A stretch of DNA of 64,000 nt, taken from positions 434,001 to 498,000 of the forward strand of contig JAWMQP010000002.1 in the NCBI GenBank assembly GCA_033283335.1, read 5' to 3'. Below, one piece after another: positions 25,124 through 34,518 of the stretch. Source of the stretch: Pseudomaricurvus sp033283335. GTDB taxonomy: Bacteria; Pseudomonadota; Gammaproteobacteria; Pseudomonadales; Cellvibrionaceae. The stretch's first letter is position 1; each line of letters begins with the position of its first letter. The notes beneath the pieces are model-generated. The model saw only the letters and a program-made list of their open reading frames with translations, ran no database searches and was not told where the DNA came from. The translations under genes were made by a program, and so were the position numbers.

Positions 25124-27637
25124 TTAAAACTCGTAAGTAAGATTGGCGAAGGCCATGCGTGGTCGTGCATAGGCGACTTCAGCGTAACCGGATCCTGAGG
25201 TGTAGGAAGAGTTTCCGGAAACCCGGTACTCCTCGTCCGTGAGGTTATTCACCCCCAGAACCACACGCCAGCGACTGTCGGACGTTTCCACTGCCAGTGA
25301 AAGATCAACGGTGGTGTAGCTGTCCAGCTGGGCGATGACTTCGGTGTTGGATGCATCGAAATACACCTCGTCACTGTAGGTCACATCGACTCGTGGCATC
25401 ACAGTAAAATCACCGATTACGACCGTGTAGCCAATCCCCAGGTTGCCCTGCAATTCCGGGGCAAAAGGCAGTTTATTGCCCTCTTCGACACCGCCGCTGA
25501 TGACTTGGGTTCCAACGGAAATATCCGCTTGTTTATCAATAGTCGCGTCCAGATAGCCTATACCCGCTTCAATGATCCAGTTTTCGCTCGGCAACCAGGT
25601 CAGCTCCAGTTCGGCCCCATCAATAGAGGCCTCACCCGCATTGAAAAACCACGGTGCGATAAATACTCGGTAGGTAAATTGCAGATCGGTGTAATCGGAG
25701 CTGAAAATGGCACCATTAATACGCAGGTTATCAGTGATATCCGACTTGAAGCCCAGTTCGACAGTTTTTACTTCTTCCTGATCAAACTGTTGACCCTCGG
25801 CCAGGTCTTCACGGCTGATGGGAAAATTGAATGTGGAGTTCCAACCACCACCTTTAAAGCCCTCTGAATAGCTCAAGTACACCATACTGGTGTCCGAGAG
25901 ATCATAACTGACGTTGGCTGAAATGGTGGTGGCTTGGAAGTCGGCTTCGTAGAGTTTGGGTTCCAGGTAAAAATCACCGTAACCAACACCATTGGCCGCC
26001 AGCTGATCGGCAGTCGGTGTGCGATTGACCGTATCCGGATCACCATTGACGGAATCAATCCAGTCAAACTGCTCCGGCAAAGAGCCTTTGGTTTCCTCGG
26101 TATAACGGATGCCGAAAGTGCCACTCAGGCGAGTGGTAAAGTCTTTTGTCCACTGGGTAAAAATGGCCCAGGACTCATTTTCGGTAATGTTGTTATCACT
26201 ATCCAGATGACAGCGATCGGTACCCACACCACAGCTGAAGCCTGAGGGCCGGTCGCTGACGCCGAGGGTAAGAATGTCTTCAATTTCTTCTTCGTAATAA
26301 AACAGGCCGAAAACCCCAGTCAAGCCTTCGCCCTGATAGGTCAGTTGGAGTTCCTGGGAGAACTGGTCACCAGAGGATTCAAAATCGGTTTCCAGAATCA
26401 GCAACGGGGTATTATCGGCATCGCGAACACCCGTCCAGGATAGGTCACGGTAAGACGTGACCGACTTCAACGTCATGGCCTCATTCAGATCGTATTCGAC
26501 GTGCATGGAAACACCCCAGTTTTCCAAAGAGCTTTCCAGCTTTTTGGTACCGTTATTGGCGTAAGGGCCTGCGTTCTGAAAATCGTTGGCACACGTGGGA
26601 TCATCCACGGTCGCATCCACATAACCCAGCGGCGGACCGCCATTGGGTGTGACGCCACCATTCGGGAGGGTGATGGTTGAGCCCGGCGCAGTTTCCAGGG
26701 GGCGTCCGGGTGGGCCGCCGGCAGAAATCACCCAGGCGCTGGTACAACCGGCGGCGACACTGGCATTAGCCGCAATCCAGCCGTCATTGGGTGGTAGCAG
26801 ATTGTTGATGTCGCTATTGGCATTGACACCGGCGAACACCATGGGAGAACCGTTCTCATCGGCTTCGGTGTAGTCAAAAGCCAACCGCACGGCCAGGTCA
26901 TTGGTCGGTTCAAACAGGAATTTGGCGGTGGCGGTCCAGTTGTTGGTATCACCGAGGTCAGTGCCATCATTCAGACGTTTTACGTAGCCGTCCTGTTTTT
27001 TTGATCCCAGGGTAAATCGTGATTTGACGGTATCTGAGAAGGGAATATCCACGGCACCAAAAAATTCGAACAGGCTGTCCTCACCGACTCCGGCCTTTAT
27101 GGTGCCTCCAAATTCTTCACCGGGCTGAGTGGTATTGATCAGCACCGCACCACCGATGGTATTGCGGCCAAACAGCGTGCCCTGAGGACCACGCAGTACT
27201 TGCACGCCGGCAATATCACGCATTTCCATGGTGCCACCGACAGATTGTCCCATGTACACATCGTCAATATATAAGCCGACACCGGGATCGGTGTTGGCGC
27301 GGGGACTGATTTGTCCGACGCCCCGAATAAAAATCACCGAGGAGTTATTATTACCTGCAAGCGGTGCATTGGCGGTGAATTGAAGGTTCGGAGTGATTTT
27401 TCCAATGTCATCCGTGCCGGTTATCTGGCGACGCTCCAGGGTGTCACCCGTGAATGCGGAAACCGCAACCGGGACATCCTGCAGATTCTCTTCCACCTTC
27501 CGGGCGGTTACGGTGATTTCTTCAAGAGCAAACGAATTCTTGGTATTTTGGGCCAAGGCTTGATTGCCGGCCATCACTGACAGGGCCAACAGCCCGATGG
27601 CTGGCAGTTTACAGGCATGGGTATGATGATAGATCAC
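25124..27637 (-). CDS. TonB-dependent outer-membrane receptor, gallate module
   Basis: An 837-residue receptor starting at a GTG preceded by AGAGGGG. It has a signal peptide ending GNQALAQ, a TonB-box-like region (EEITVTARKVEENLQDVP), a plug (VLRGPQGTLFGRNTIGG) and a barrel ending FANLTYEF with terminal Phe. It heads the operon with the AAHS carrier and gallate dioxygenase and is divergent from a LysR regulator. In Pseudomonas putida this place is taken by an OprD-type porin (GalP). Here active TonB-driven import, perhaps of a gallate conjugate or tannin fragment, seems to replace it (inference). Confidence 0.92.
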   Translation of the reverse strand: MIYHHTHACKLPAIGLLALSVMAGNQALAQNTKNSFALEEITVTARKVEENLQDVPVAVSAFTGDTLERRQITGTDDIGKITPNLQFTANAPLAGNNNSSVIFIRGVGQISPRANTDPGVGLYIDDVYMGQSVGGTMEMRDIAGVQVLRGPQGTLFGRNTIGGAVLINTTQPGEEFGGTIKAGVGEDSLFEFFGAVDIPFSDTVKSRFTLGSKKQDGYVKRLNDGTDLGDTNNWTATAKFLFEPTNDLAVRLAFDYTEADENGSPMVFAGVNANSDINNLLPPNDGWIAANASVAAGCTSAWVISAGGPPGRPLETAPGSTITLPNGGVTPNGGPPLGYVDATVDDPTCANDFQNAGPYANNGTKKLESSLENWGVSMHVEYDLNEAMTLKSVTSYRDLSWTGVRDADNTPLLILETDFESSGDQFSQELQLTYQGEGLTGVFGLFYYEEEIEDILTLGVSDRPSGFSCGVGTDRCHLDSDNNITENESWAIFTQWTKDFTTRLSGTFGIRYTEETKGSLPEQFDWIDSVNGDPDTVNRTPTADQLAANGVGYGDFYLEPKLYEADFQATTISANVSYDLSDTSMVYLSYSEGFKGGGWNSTFNFPISREDLAEGQQFDQEEVKTVELGFKSDITDNLRINGAIFSSDYTDLQFTYRVFIAPWFFNAGEASIDGAELELTWLPSENWIIEAGIGYLDATIDKQADISVGTQVISGGVEEGNKLPFAPELQGNLGIGYTVVIGDFTVMPRVDVTYSDEVYFDASNTEVIAQLDSYTTVDLSLAVETSDSRWRVVLGVNNLTDEEYRVSGNSSYTSGSGYAEVAYARPRMAFANLTYEF

Positions 27638-27838
27638 TGATATCCCCTCTTATTTGAATTATGGGTCTATACCGATGGCTTCTCATGTTGCAGCTGAGTC
27701 GTATCGGGCATTCTCTGATTGGCTTTGATTTTTCCAGACAGCCTGGGCTATCCTACTGGCGTACCCAAAGAGAAACAATTAGCTGAACTTGGACGATTCG
27801 TTCACGTACAGAAACAATAATAATGTTGGATATCTGCC

Positions 27839-28744
27839 ATGAAGCCAGCCTGGGACATCGATCTCCTGCCCATTTTTGTTGCTGTAGTAGAACACAAAGG
27901 GGTTACGGCAGCAGCGAAGTACCTGCAGATGCCGAAATCTTCAGTCAGTAAATCACTGACACGCCTGGAAGACTCACTGGGATTGCGTTTGCTGGAGCGG
28001 AATTCTCGCAATATCAGAGTGACCAGTGAAGGCGAGGTGTTGTATCAACAAAGTCTTCGAATCTTGGAAGAGGTGCATGAAGCCAGTAGCTTGATGGCCG
28101 GCTTTGCCGCCCATCCCTGTGGCAAGCTGGTGGTTGCCTTGCCGATCGCGTTTACCCGCGAGTTTATCGCCCCTAAAATTGCAGAGTTTTGCCATCTCTA
28201 TCCGGACATCGACCTTGAAGTGCTGGTGGACAGTCGCCCGGTGGATATCATTCACGAACAAATTGATCTGGCCGTAGTGATCGGAGCTCTCGAGCACTCG
28301 GATTTAATCGTCCGCACACTTTATGAGAGCAGGCTCACATGTGTAACGACGCCGGAATACGCCGCAATGCATCAACTGCAGTCGCCAGAAGCGAACCTTG
28401 AAGACCATATTAACATCTGTGAAACGCGATACGCTTTAAGTAAATTTCCCATCCGCAAAGAAGGGAAAAAAAAGAATATTGATCTTAAAGCCCGGACGGT
28501 CAAGATGAACGATCCCATTTCCGTGCGAGAGGCTGTTCTCAATGGTTTTGGTGTTGCCGTCCTGCCTGATCAGTATTGTCATAAACTGCTCCAAGCTGGG
28601 AAATTGATCAATGTTTTCAAAGATGTGGAATTTGATATCTCGGCTGCGGTCTTGTCCGTGGTCTATCCCAGCCGGCGCCTGGTGTCCAATAAAACCCAAG
28701 CCTTTTTGGCCTTCTTGATGTCTATCTGCGCCGCTATTGAGTAG
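27839..28744 (+). CDS. LysR-family regulator, GalR-like
   Basis: A 301-residue LysR protein. The N-terminal helix-turn-helix is visible (AAAKYLQMPKSSVSKSLTRL), followed by a co-inducer domain (GKLVVALPIAFTREFIAPKI and YPDIDLEVLVDSRPVD). It is divergent from the TonB receptor/transporter/gallate dioxygenase operon, with a 201-bp shared upstream region. That is the layout of GalR, which activates gallate genes in Pseudomonas putida. Gallate or its ring-cleavage product is therefore the likely inducer (inference). It is convergent with the MFS gene at 28776. Confidence 0.9.
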   Translation: MKPAWDIDLLPIFVAVVEHKGVTAAAKYLQMPKSSVSKSLTRLEDSLGLRLLERNSRNIRVTSEGEVLYQQSLRILEEVHEASSLMAGFAAHPCGKLVVALPIAFTREFIAPKIAEFCHLYPDIDLEVLVDSRPVDIIHEQIDLAVVIGALEHSDLIVRTLYESRLTCVTTPEYAAMHQLQSPEANLEDHINICETRYALSKFPIRKEGKKKNIDLKARTVKMNDPISVREAVLNGFGVAVLPDQYCHKLLQAGKLINVFKDVEFDISAAVLSVVYPSRRLVSNKTQAFLAFLMSICAAIE

Positions 28745-28775
28745 ACAGGGTAAATCAGGGTTGAGCGTGCGTGTT

Positions 28776-30062
28776 TTAACGAGACATTGCCAGAGTCTGA
28801 GTATCCAACATGGTTTCATCATTCTTACCAGAGTCCGGGCGCACCAGCGCAATCAAAATGATGGCGATGACGTCCATGGCAATAAACGCAACAAAGGCTG
28901 GTACATAAGTGCCGGTCTGGTCATACACCTGACCGATAAACCGCATAGTCAACATGGCGAATGGCTGCATGATGATCGCCATCATGCCCATGACGGAACC
29001 GTAGCTGCGAGCCCCAAACAGCCACGCCAGAATGGTACTCCAGGCGGGGAACACGCCGCCCACGGCGATGCCGAGCGTCGCCACGGCCAGCAATAGGAAC
29101 CAGAATGACGGCTGTAATATGTAGACGCCGAGGAGCAGGGCATTGCAACCAGCGACGAAGGCAAACATGAGCCTTAAATCAATTTTATCCGCCAGATACC
29201 CGACCAGCAGTTTGCCGCCAATGGCCGATATCGCTTTCACCGCCACCAACAGTGAGACGGTCTTCAGATCAAATCCCACATCCTGGAAGTAGGGCACTTG
29301 TGACAACAACACCGCCTGGTCAATGCCAAACAACATACCGATGCCCAGTGCCGTCAACCAGAAGTTACGGCTGAACAGCAATTCTTTATTGCTCCAGGCG
29401 CGCTCCTGTTGGCTGATGTCGCTGGCATCGGTTTTCTCGCCAGCCTCGATAAACTCTTTGTCATAGCCAGGTGTTGTGTCATCGGGTTTCGCCCGGATCA
29501 CCAGGGCGGCCATTAGCCAGAAAATCAGCATGGGCACCAGGCCTATCAGGAACAGAGCGTCCCGCCAGCCAAAACTTTCAATCAAAAACGCGGTTAGAGG
29601 CTGGGCGATAAAACCGCCGACCGAGGTGCTGAGTGAGAGAATACCCAATGCCCGCCCGCGGCGTTTGCGAAACCAGCGAACCACCACCGTATTGGCGCCG
29701 AGCACGCCGCAACCGGCGGTGCTGAACGACAGTGGCAGGGTCACCAGCAACATCATCAGCCACAGGGTATCCAGCCGTGATAACAACATCAGCGTGGTGC
29801 CAAAAGCCAGCCCGCACAGCGTGACGATCAGGCGCGGAGATACCAGGTCGAGCAACTTGCCGATCACCGGTGAGGCAATCATGCCACCGATGATCAGGCC
29901 AATCATACCGTTGTTGAAAGTGGAGCGGGAAATGCCCAGCTCCTCGGTGACGGGCACCGTAAACATGCCATAGATGTAGGAAGTAAACCCAATGGTCAGT
30001 GCAGCACAGATAAAAGAACCGGTCAGCACCGCCCAACCTGAATAAAATCGACCCGCTAACAT
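28776..30062 (-). CDS. MFS transporter, monocarboxylate (MCT/OFA-like) type, copy A
   Basis: A 428-residue inner-membrane carrier. AAGGTGACGC precedes the ATG. The N-terminal pattern SYIYGMFTVPVTEELG, with a conserved Gly and Pro, is that of MCT-like and oxalate/formate-antiporter-like MFS proteins. A charged central loop (KPDDTTPGYDKEFIEAGEK) separates the two six-helix halves. It is downstream of a second carrier of the same family (58-bp gap) and of a VOC gene, all leftward. Substrates of this group are organic acids. The target here is unknown. Confidence 0.85.
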   Translation of the reverse strand: MLAGRFYSGWAVLTGSFICAALTIGFTSYIYGMFTVPVTEELGISRSTFNNGMIGLIIGGMIASPVIGKLLDLVSPRLIVTLCGLAFGTTLMLLSRLDTLWLMMLLVTLPLSFSTAGCGVLGANTVVVRWFRKRRGRALGILSLSTSVGGFIAQPLTAFLIESFGWRDALFLIGLVPMLIFWLMAALVIRAKPDDTTPGYDKEFIEAGEKTDASDISQQERAWSNKELLFSRNFWLTALGIGMLFGIDQAVLLSQVPYFQDVGFDLKTVSLLVAVKAISAIGGKLLVGYLADKIDLRLMFAFVAGCNALLLGVYILQPSFWFLLLAVATLGIAVGGVFPAWSTILAWLFGARSYGSVMGMMAIIMQPFAMLTMRFIGQVYDQTGTYVPAFVAFIAMDVIAIILIALVRPDSGKNDETMLDTQTLAMSR

Positions 30063-30120
30063 GCGTCACCTTGGCTGTTGTTCATCAATGGGTTTGGCTT
30101 TGTTTTAGAAAGGCACGGTT

Positions 30121-31389
30121 TCAGGAATGCACGGCCGCCGTTGCTTCCTCGGCTGATGGTGTCGAGCCTAATGAGAACAGCGCCAATGCGCTGGCCCCCA
30201 TCAGCATCATGGTCAACATCAAGAACGGCGCGTAGCTGTTGTAATTATCAAACACAGCACCGGCAGCCAAGGGGCCGAAGGCGGTCCCCAGTGACAGTGC
30301 CATGACCAGCGCTCCATAGAGCGCGCCGAAATTTTTCAGGCCAAAATATTTTGCTGCCAGATACGCAATGACATCGACTTCCGAACCCAGTGTCAGCCCA
30401 AATATCGCCGCGGCAATGGCTTGGTAAAGAGGGTTAGATCCGTCAATCAACAACAGGCTGCAACCGATTAACGGAATCAGAAACGCAAAGGCACCGATCA
30501 GGTGAGCTCGGAAACGATCCAGAAGAAAACCCGTTCCCAGACGTCCGATGATGGAAAAAATTCCGACCAGTGACGCAATTCCAGCGGCCGCCAGGGGCTC
30601 GGCCCCCCGGTCGGTGAGAATGGGAACAAAGTGAACAACGACCCCAATGGCAGTGAAGGAAAACAGACCACTGGCCATCAGCAGTTTATAGAGTGCAGGC
30701 GACCGCAGGCCCTCGGCAATGGAAAGTCCTTTGAGTACTTTTGGTGGAGTCTGGGTGCCTGCCGCCTCGGATGTGTGCGTGTCCCGGGCTCCGCGGAAGC
30801 AAAAAAACAGGATAGGGAAAACCATGGCAACCCACAGGGCACTCAATCCCATAAACGCCGTACGCCAGCCATAGTCACCGATTAACCAGGTGGCCAGGAT
30901 GGGAAATACGGCCGCGCTGATGGCTGCTCCAGACAAGGTAATCGCTAATGCCAGTCCTCGGGAGGCTTCGAAGCGACTGGTCACGGCACTGGTCCACACG
31001 GTGGCCTGTACCCACAGGGTTCCAATTGCCACACCGACCCACAGCAGTATCCAGTTACCGGTGCCCCCGGTGGCCGTACTCAGCAGGGCGACTGAGCCAC
31101 CCATCACCAGCACACCAATAAGGCCTACCCGTCGCGGTCCAATCTTGTCCACCATGATGCCAATGGGGATACAGAATATCGCACTGATGATGGACGCGAT
31201 GGTTAGTCCGGAAGAAATCTGTGCACGTCTCCAGCCGAACTCCTGCTGCAAAGGCTCAATAAAAGGACCAAACGAATAGACGTGTAAGACGGAGGTGGCA
31301 TAACCGAGAGCGGCGGCCAGGGGAAGAAACCAAAAGCTGCGCCATTCGCCCAGCGCAGCGCCCGGTGCCGCGGATACATTGGAAGACAT
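30121..31389 (-). CDS. MFS transporter, monocarboxylate (MCT/OFA-like) type, copy B
   Basis: A 422-residue carrier with AGGAG 9 bp before the ATG. The N-terminus HVYSFGPFIEPLQQEFGW has the MCT-like pattern seen in copy A, and the loop motif DKIGPRRVG is present. The central loop includes RGARDTHTSEAAGTQTPPK. It lies between the VOC gene (53 bp upstream) and copy A. Two different carriers in one operon suggest either an importer plus an exporter or two related acids. No substrate can be read from the sequence. Confidence 0.85.
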   Translation of the reverse strand: MSSNVSAAPGAALGEWRSFWFLPLAAALGYATSVLHVYSFGPFIEPLQQEFGWRRAQISSGLTIASIISAIFCIPIGIMVDKIGPRRVGLIGVLVMGGSVALLSTATGGTGNWILLWVGVAIGTLWVQATVWTSAVTSRFEASRGLALAITLSGAAISAAVFPILATWLIGDYGWRTAFMGLSALWVAMVFPILFFCFRGARDTHTSEAAGTQTPPKVLKGLSIAEGLRSPALYKLLMASGLFSFTAIGVVVHFVPILTDRGAEPLAAAGIASLVGIFSIIGRLGTGFLLDRFRAHLIGAFAFLIPLIGCSLLLIDGSNPLYQAIAAAIFGLTLGSEVDVIAYLAAKYFGLKNFGALYGALVMALSLGTAFGPLAAGAVFDNYNSYAPFLMLTMMLMGASALALFSLGSTPSAEEATAAVHS

Positions 31390-31442
31390 CTAGATAAACT
31401 CCTGTCAGATTCAACCGGTGTTAGATTGCGGTAATAGGGAAA

Positions 31443-31886
31443 TTAGGCGGAGGCTTGCATCAGTTCGATACGGGTCCCATCAGGATCGGTACAAAACACA
31501 ATTGGACCGTAATCCGAGTCAACGCGGGTATCGGACAACACCCGGCCACCCCATTGCTGGACTCGGTCACAGGCGCTGTCAAGATTGTCAATGACAAGAG
31601 TGACATGGGTAAAGCCCAACTGGTTCATGGGTCTGGGAATCTCGCCGGTTTGGACCAGCTCTGCGGGAAAACCGATCAACTCTAATCGAACATCGCCACA
31701 GCTCACATGGTGAACGCTGAAGCGTGCGCCTGGTAACGACAGCAGATGGTCATAGGGCGGCCCCATATCCCACACATCCCGCTCGTGGGTGAAGCCCAGG
31801 GCATTGGTATAAAAATCAATGGATTTGCGACTGTCGGCCACACAGACACCGATGTGCAAAAAACGACTGGTTACAGATTCGCTCAT
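31443..31886 (-). CDS. VOC-family (glyoxalase/extradiol fold) protein
   Basis: A 147-residue protein with two beta-alpha-beta-beta-beta modules, beginning FLHIGVCVADSRKSIDFYTN and LGFTHVTLVIDNLDSACDRV. Likely metal ligands are H11, the histidine in GFTHV near 94 and the glutamate in RIELMQ near 142, so a metal-dependent lyase, isomerase or epimerase-like activity is plausible. AAGAGG precedes the ATG. It starts a leftward operon with two MFS carriers and is divergent from two short-chain dehydrogenases. The reaction is unknown; methylmalonyl-CoA epimerase-like or lactoylglutathione lyase-like roles are both possible. Confidence 0.85.
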   Translation of the reverse strand: MSESVTSRFLHIGVCVADSRKSIDFYTNALGFTHERDVWDMGPPYDHLLSLPGARFSVHHVSCGDVRLELIGFPAELVQTGEIPRPMNQLGFTHVTLVIDNLDSACDRVQQWGGRVLSDTRVDSDYGPIVFCTDPDGTRIELMQASA

Positions 31887-31950
31887 GAAAGACCTCTTGG
31901 GGTAATTAGACGTTATTTAGGTGTCCCCTTGCTTGTCATTGAACACCATT

Positions 31951-31981
31951 GTTGTATATTGTTGCAAGTAATAAATACAAC
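31951..31981. promoter_or_regulatory. Dyad in the divergent VOC/SDR promoter region
   Basis: GTTGTAT (31951-31957) and ATACAAC (31975-31981) form a 7-bp inverted repeat with a 17-bp spacer in the 112-bp region between the divergent starts. It ends 17 bp before the SDR start. No regulator gene lies next to it, so this is a tentative operator. Confidence 0.35.
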
Positions 31982-31998
31982 GACAGAGGGAGCCCCTT

Positions 31999-32841
31999 AT
32001 GTTAAATGTGGAAGCGGGATTGACTGGCCGTAAAATCATTGTGGCCGGCGCCGGTGGCGGCGGTCTGGGAACGGCGGTGACCCGCCTGGCAGCAGAAGCT
32101 GGGGCCACAGTGATCGGCGTCAGCCGCCGTCAGGACAATTTGGACGCTCACTTGGGACCCATGCTGGCGGAGGGGTTATCTGTTATCCCCGTGGCCGCTG
32201 ACCTGGAAACCGAAGCGGGTATTGAGGCCGCCATGGCGGCTGCCCGGAAAGCGCCGGGGCAGTTGTATGGAGTGGTATCTGTGATTGGTGGCGGCGCGCC
32301 GCCTACCTGGAAGCCAGCCACCAAAGTGTCCCGCCAGGAATGGCGTAATCTTTTCAGTCAAAATCTGGACGCTACCTTTTTCATTTGCCAGGCGGTGGCG
32401 GAAGAATTGAAACAGCAGCAATTGCCCGGTTCCATCGTGGCGATTTCTTCCATCACGGCCCTCAGCTCCCAACCTTTCAACATTGGTTATGGAGCTGCGA
32501 AAGCAGCAGTATTGTCCGCTATTCGCACCATGGCGCTGGAATTGGCGTACGACAACATTCGCGTTAACGCTGTTGCTCCTGGAGCCATGTCTTCTCCCGC
32601 ATCGCTGTTGCCACCCGATCCTGAACTGGAACGCCGGGCCATCCCCATGGGGCGCAAAGGTGATGTGCGGGAAGTGGCCGCTACCGTGTTGTTCTTGCTG
32701 TCCGACATGGCCAGCTATATGACAGGTCAGTGCCTGACCGTGGATGGCGGTATTAACCTGAAATGGTCTCACCTGGCTGAAGATAACACCCCTGTACTGA
32801 TTACTAATCAAGATTTCCTCAAAGCGATGAAAGGTGAGTAG
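31999..32841 (+). CDS. Short-chain dehydrogenase/reductase (first of a pair)
   Basis: A 280-residue SDR. GAGGGAG precedes the ATG. The cofactor turn is AGAGGGGLG, glycine-rich and slightly unlike the usual TGxxxGxG. The catalytic set is visible: serine in VAISSITALSS and Y-x-x-x-K in IGYGAAKAAVLS. The C-terminal CLTVDGGINLKW is typical. The product is a cytosolic NAD(P)-dependent oxidoreductase of unknown substrate, perhaps an alcohol or ketone. It is followed within 4 bp by a second SDR, suggesting sequential or complementary oxidation steps. Confidence 0.88.
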   Translation: MLNVEAGLTGRKIIVAGAGGGGLGTAVTRLAAEAGATVIGVSRRQDNLDAHLGPMLAEGLSVIPVAADLETEAGIEAAMAAARKAPGQLYGVVSVIGGGAPPTWKPATKVSRQEWRNLFSQNLDATFFICQAVAEELKQQQLPGSIVAISSITALSSQPFNIGYGAAKAAVLSAIRTMALELAYDNIRVNAVAPGAMSSPASLLPPDPELERRAIPMGRKGDVREVAATVLFLLSDMASYMTGQCLTVDGGINLKWSHLAEDNTPVLITNQDFLKAMKGE

Positions 32842-32845
32842 TTCA

Positions 32846-33760
32846 ATGTCCGATTTGAGATTTAACGACCGTGTTGCCGTTATCACCGGTGCCGGACGAG
32901 GCCTGGGTAAAGCTTACGCGCTACTGTTGGCTCACCAGGGCGCTAAAGTCGTGGTCAATGACCCAGGTGGCAGCTTACAGGGCGAGGGTGAGGACATCGG
33001 CCCCGCCCAGGCTGTGGTGGATGAAATCCAAGCAGCGGGTGGTGAAGCGGTTGCCAGCACAGCTTCAGTAGCCACGCCGGAAGGCGGTCAGGCCATCATC
33101 GATACGGCCATCAAACATTATGGGCGGCTTGACATCCTGATTCACAACGCTGGTAATGTGCGCCCAGCGTCTTTGAAAGAGATGGGTTTTGATGATTTCA
33201 ACTCGGTATTGGATGTTCATCTGCGTGGCGCGTTTCATGTAGTACGTCCGGCATTCCCATTGATGTGTGAAGCCGGCTATGGCCGCATTGTGCTGACTTC
33301 GTCCATTGGTGGGCTGTATGGCAATCACAATGTCGTCAATTATGCGATGTCGAAATCGGGCATGATCGGGTTGTGCAATGTGGCTGCCCTTGAAGGTGAG
33401 GCAGAGGGCGTAAAGTGCAACATCATTGTACCCGGTGCGGTAACTCGCATGGCCGAAGGCATTGATGTATCGGCTTACCCTCCCATGGGGCCGGAACTGG
33501 TGGCGCCGGTAGTAGGCTGGTTGGCTCATGAAAACTGCAATATTAATGGTGAAATGTTGATTTCCATCGCCGGGCGAGTGGCCAAAGCTTATATTGCCGA
33601 GACCCAGGGGGTCTATCAGGCGGAGTGGAGCATGCAACAGGTGGGTGAGCAGATGCAGGCCATTGGCAATACTGAAGATGCTCTGATTCTTCCGGTAGTT
33701 CCCTCCGGCCATGTGGACCATATTCGCTACAGCTTTGAAATGGCCAATACAGCCAATTAG
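32846..33760 (+). CDS. Short-chain dehydrogenase, peroxisomal multifunctional type 2-like (second of a pair)
   Basis: I chose the ATG at 32846 with AAGGTGAG upstream; a GTG at 32834 overlapping the previous gene is an alternative. The 304-residue product has VAVITGAGRGLGKAYALLLA for the cofactor turn, a serine in TSSIGGLYG and the catalytic pair in NYAMSKSGM. The longer form with an extension after the Rossmann core (AYIAETQGVYQAEWS) resembles the 3-hydroxyacyl-CoA dehydrogenase part of multifunctional enzyme 2. A role on a hydroxyacyl-CoA or steroid-like substrate is possible but unproven. Confidence 0.87.
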   Translation: MSDLRFNDRVAVITGAGRGLGKAYALLLAHQGAKVVVNDPGGSLQGEGEDIGPAQAVVDEIQAAGGEAVASTASVATPEGGQAIIDTAIKHYGRLDILIHNAGNVRPASLKEMGFDDFNSVLDVHLRGAFHVVRPAFPLMCEAGYGRIVLTSSIGGLYGNHNVVNYAMSKSGMIGLCNVAALEGEAEGVKCNIIVPGAVTRMAEGIDVSAYPPMGPELVAPVVGWLAHENCNINGEMLISIAGRVAKAYIAETQGVYQAEWSMQQVGEQMQAIGNTEDALILPVVPSGHVDHIRYSFEMANTAN

Positions 33761-33770
33761 TTCGTCACGG

Positions 33771-34490
33771 TCAAAAGTGCTTGGGATACTGCTGGCGCAA
33801 AGTGTTAAAAGCCGTGCCAGGCCCTTCGGCCAGGCGGTTCTCAATCAACTCGCATACTTCATCCGGAAGGCAGTGGGCAGAATCAATTTCCAGGTCATAA
33901 CAGTCATTGGCGTAAACGGCCTGGTAAAACCAGGGCCTTAGACGGTCGAGCCGTTTTCTGGATTGCTGGATCTGCTCGGAAGAATAACGGGAATTGCTGA
34001 AACGGTTGCCGACTTCTCGGTTGGCAATACGCTCCACCAACACCTCATAGGGAGGCTTCAAGTTCACAAACAAGACCGGTAAACCACTTAAACGCCAGAT
34101 GCAGTCCTGCAACAGGGGAGGGTCCAGCATCATCAAATGATCCAGGATGATGTGGCAGCCCAGTCGGGAGGTGACGGCAATCCACTCGTGAAATGCACTG
34201 AACGCTTGCAGTCCCTGATCACTGAACTGCCAGCGTAATGGGCCTTCAGGATCATCTGTATCGACAAGCTCGCTCCAATAGCCCTCACGACAACGATCGC
34301 CATGATGGCCATAGCGTTTGGGGAAACTTGATCCCATAAACTGATCGATTCCCTGGGTTATCCAGAAATCTTCTGATCGCTGCACAAAGTGTTCACAGGT
34401 CGTGGATTTTCCCGAACCCGAGGTGCCATTGACGATAATGATATGCCCTGGCCTTTGCGCTTTATTATTATCGGGCACTGTTTTCTCCAT
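33771..34490 (-). CDS. P-loop phosphotransferase-like protein (chloramphenicol phosphotransferase-like fold)
   Basis: Starting at the ATG at 34490, the product is 239 residues. A Walker A loop, GTSGSGKST, lies at about residues 22-30 after IIIVN. Its later motifs (HIILDHLMMLDPPLLQDCIW, VLFVNLKPPYEVLVERIANR) fit the small kinase group that includes chloramphenicol 3-O-phosphotransferase. A frame extension to 34610 lacks a ribosome site and conserved sequence. No antibiotic-resistance role should be assumed. The neighbour at 34519 reads in the same direction 28 bp upstream, so the substrate may be a metabolite of that gene's pathway. Confidence 0.7.
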   Translation of the reverse strand: MEKTVPDNNKAQRPGHIIIVNGTSGSGKSTTCEHFVQRSEDFWITQGIDQFMGSSFPKRYGHHGDRCREGYWSELVDTDDPEGPLRWQFSDQGLQAFSAFHEWIAVTSRLGCHIILDHLMMLDPPLLQDCIWRLSGLPVLFVNLKPPYEVLVERIANREVGNRFSNSRYSSEQIQQSRKRLDRLRPWFYQAVYANDCYDLEIDSAHCLPDEVCELIENRLAEGPGTAFNTLRQQYPKHF

Positions 34491-34518
34491 GACGGTTGTG
34501 TTGGTAATGGATCGAGGC

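Noticed and set aside
33771..34490. Antibiotic-resistance call from the chloramphenicol phosphotransferase-like fold
   Set aside because: Only the fold is supported. There is no resistance context and the sequence is far from a defined resistance gene.
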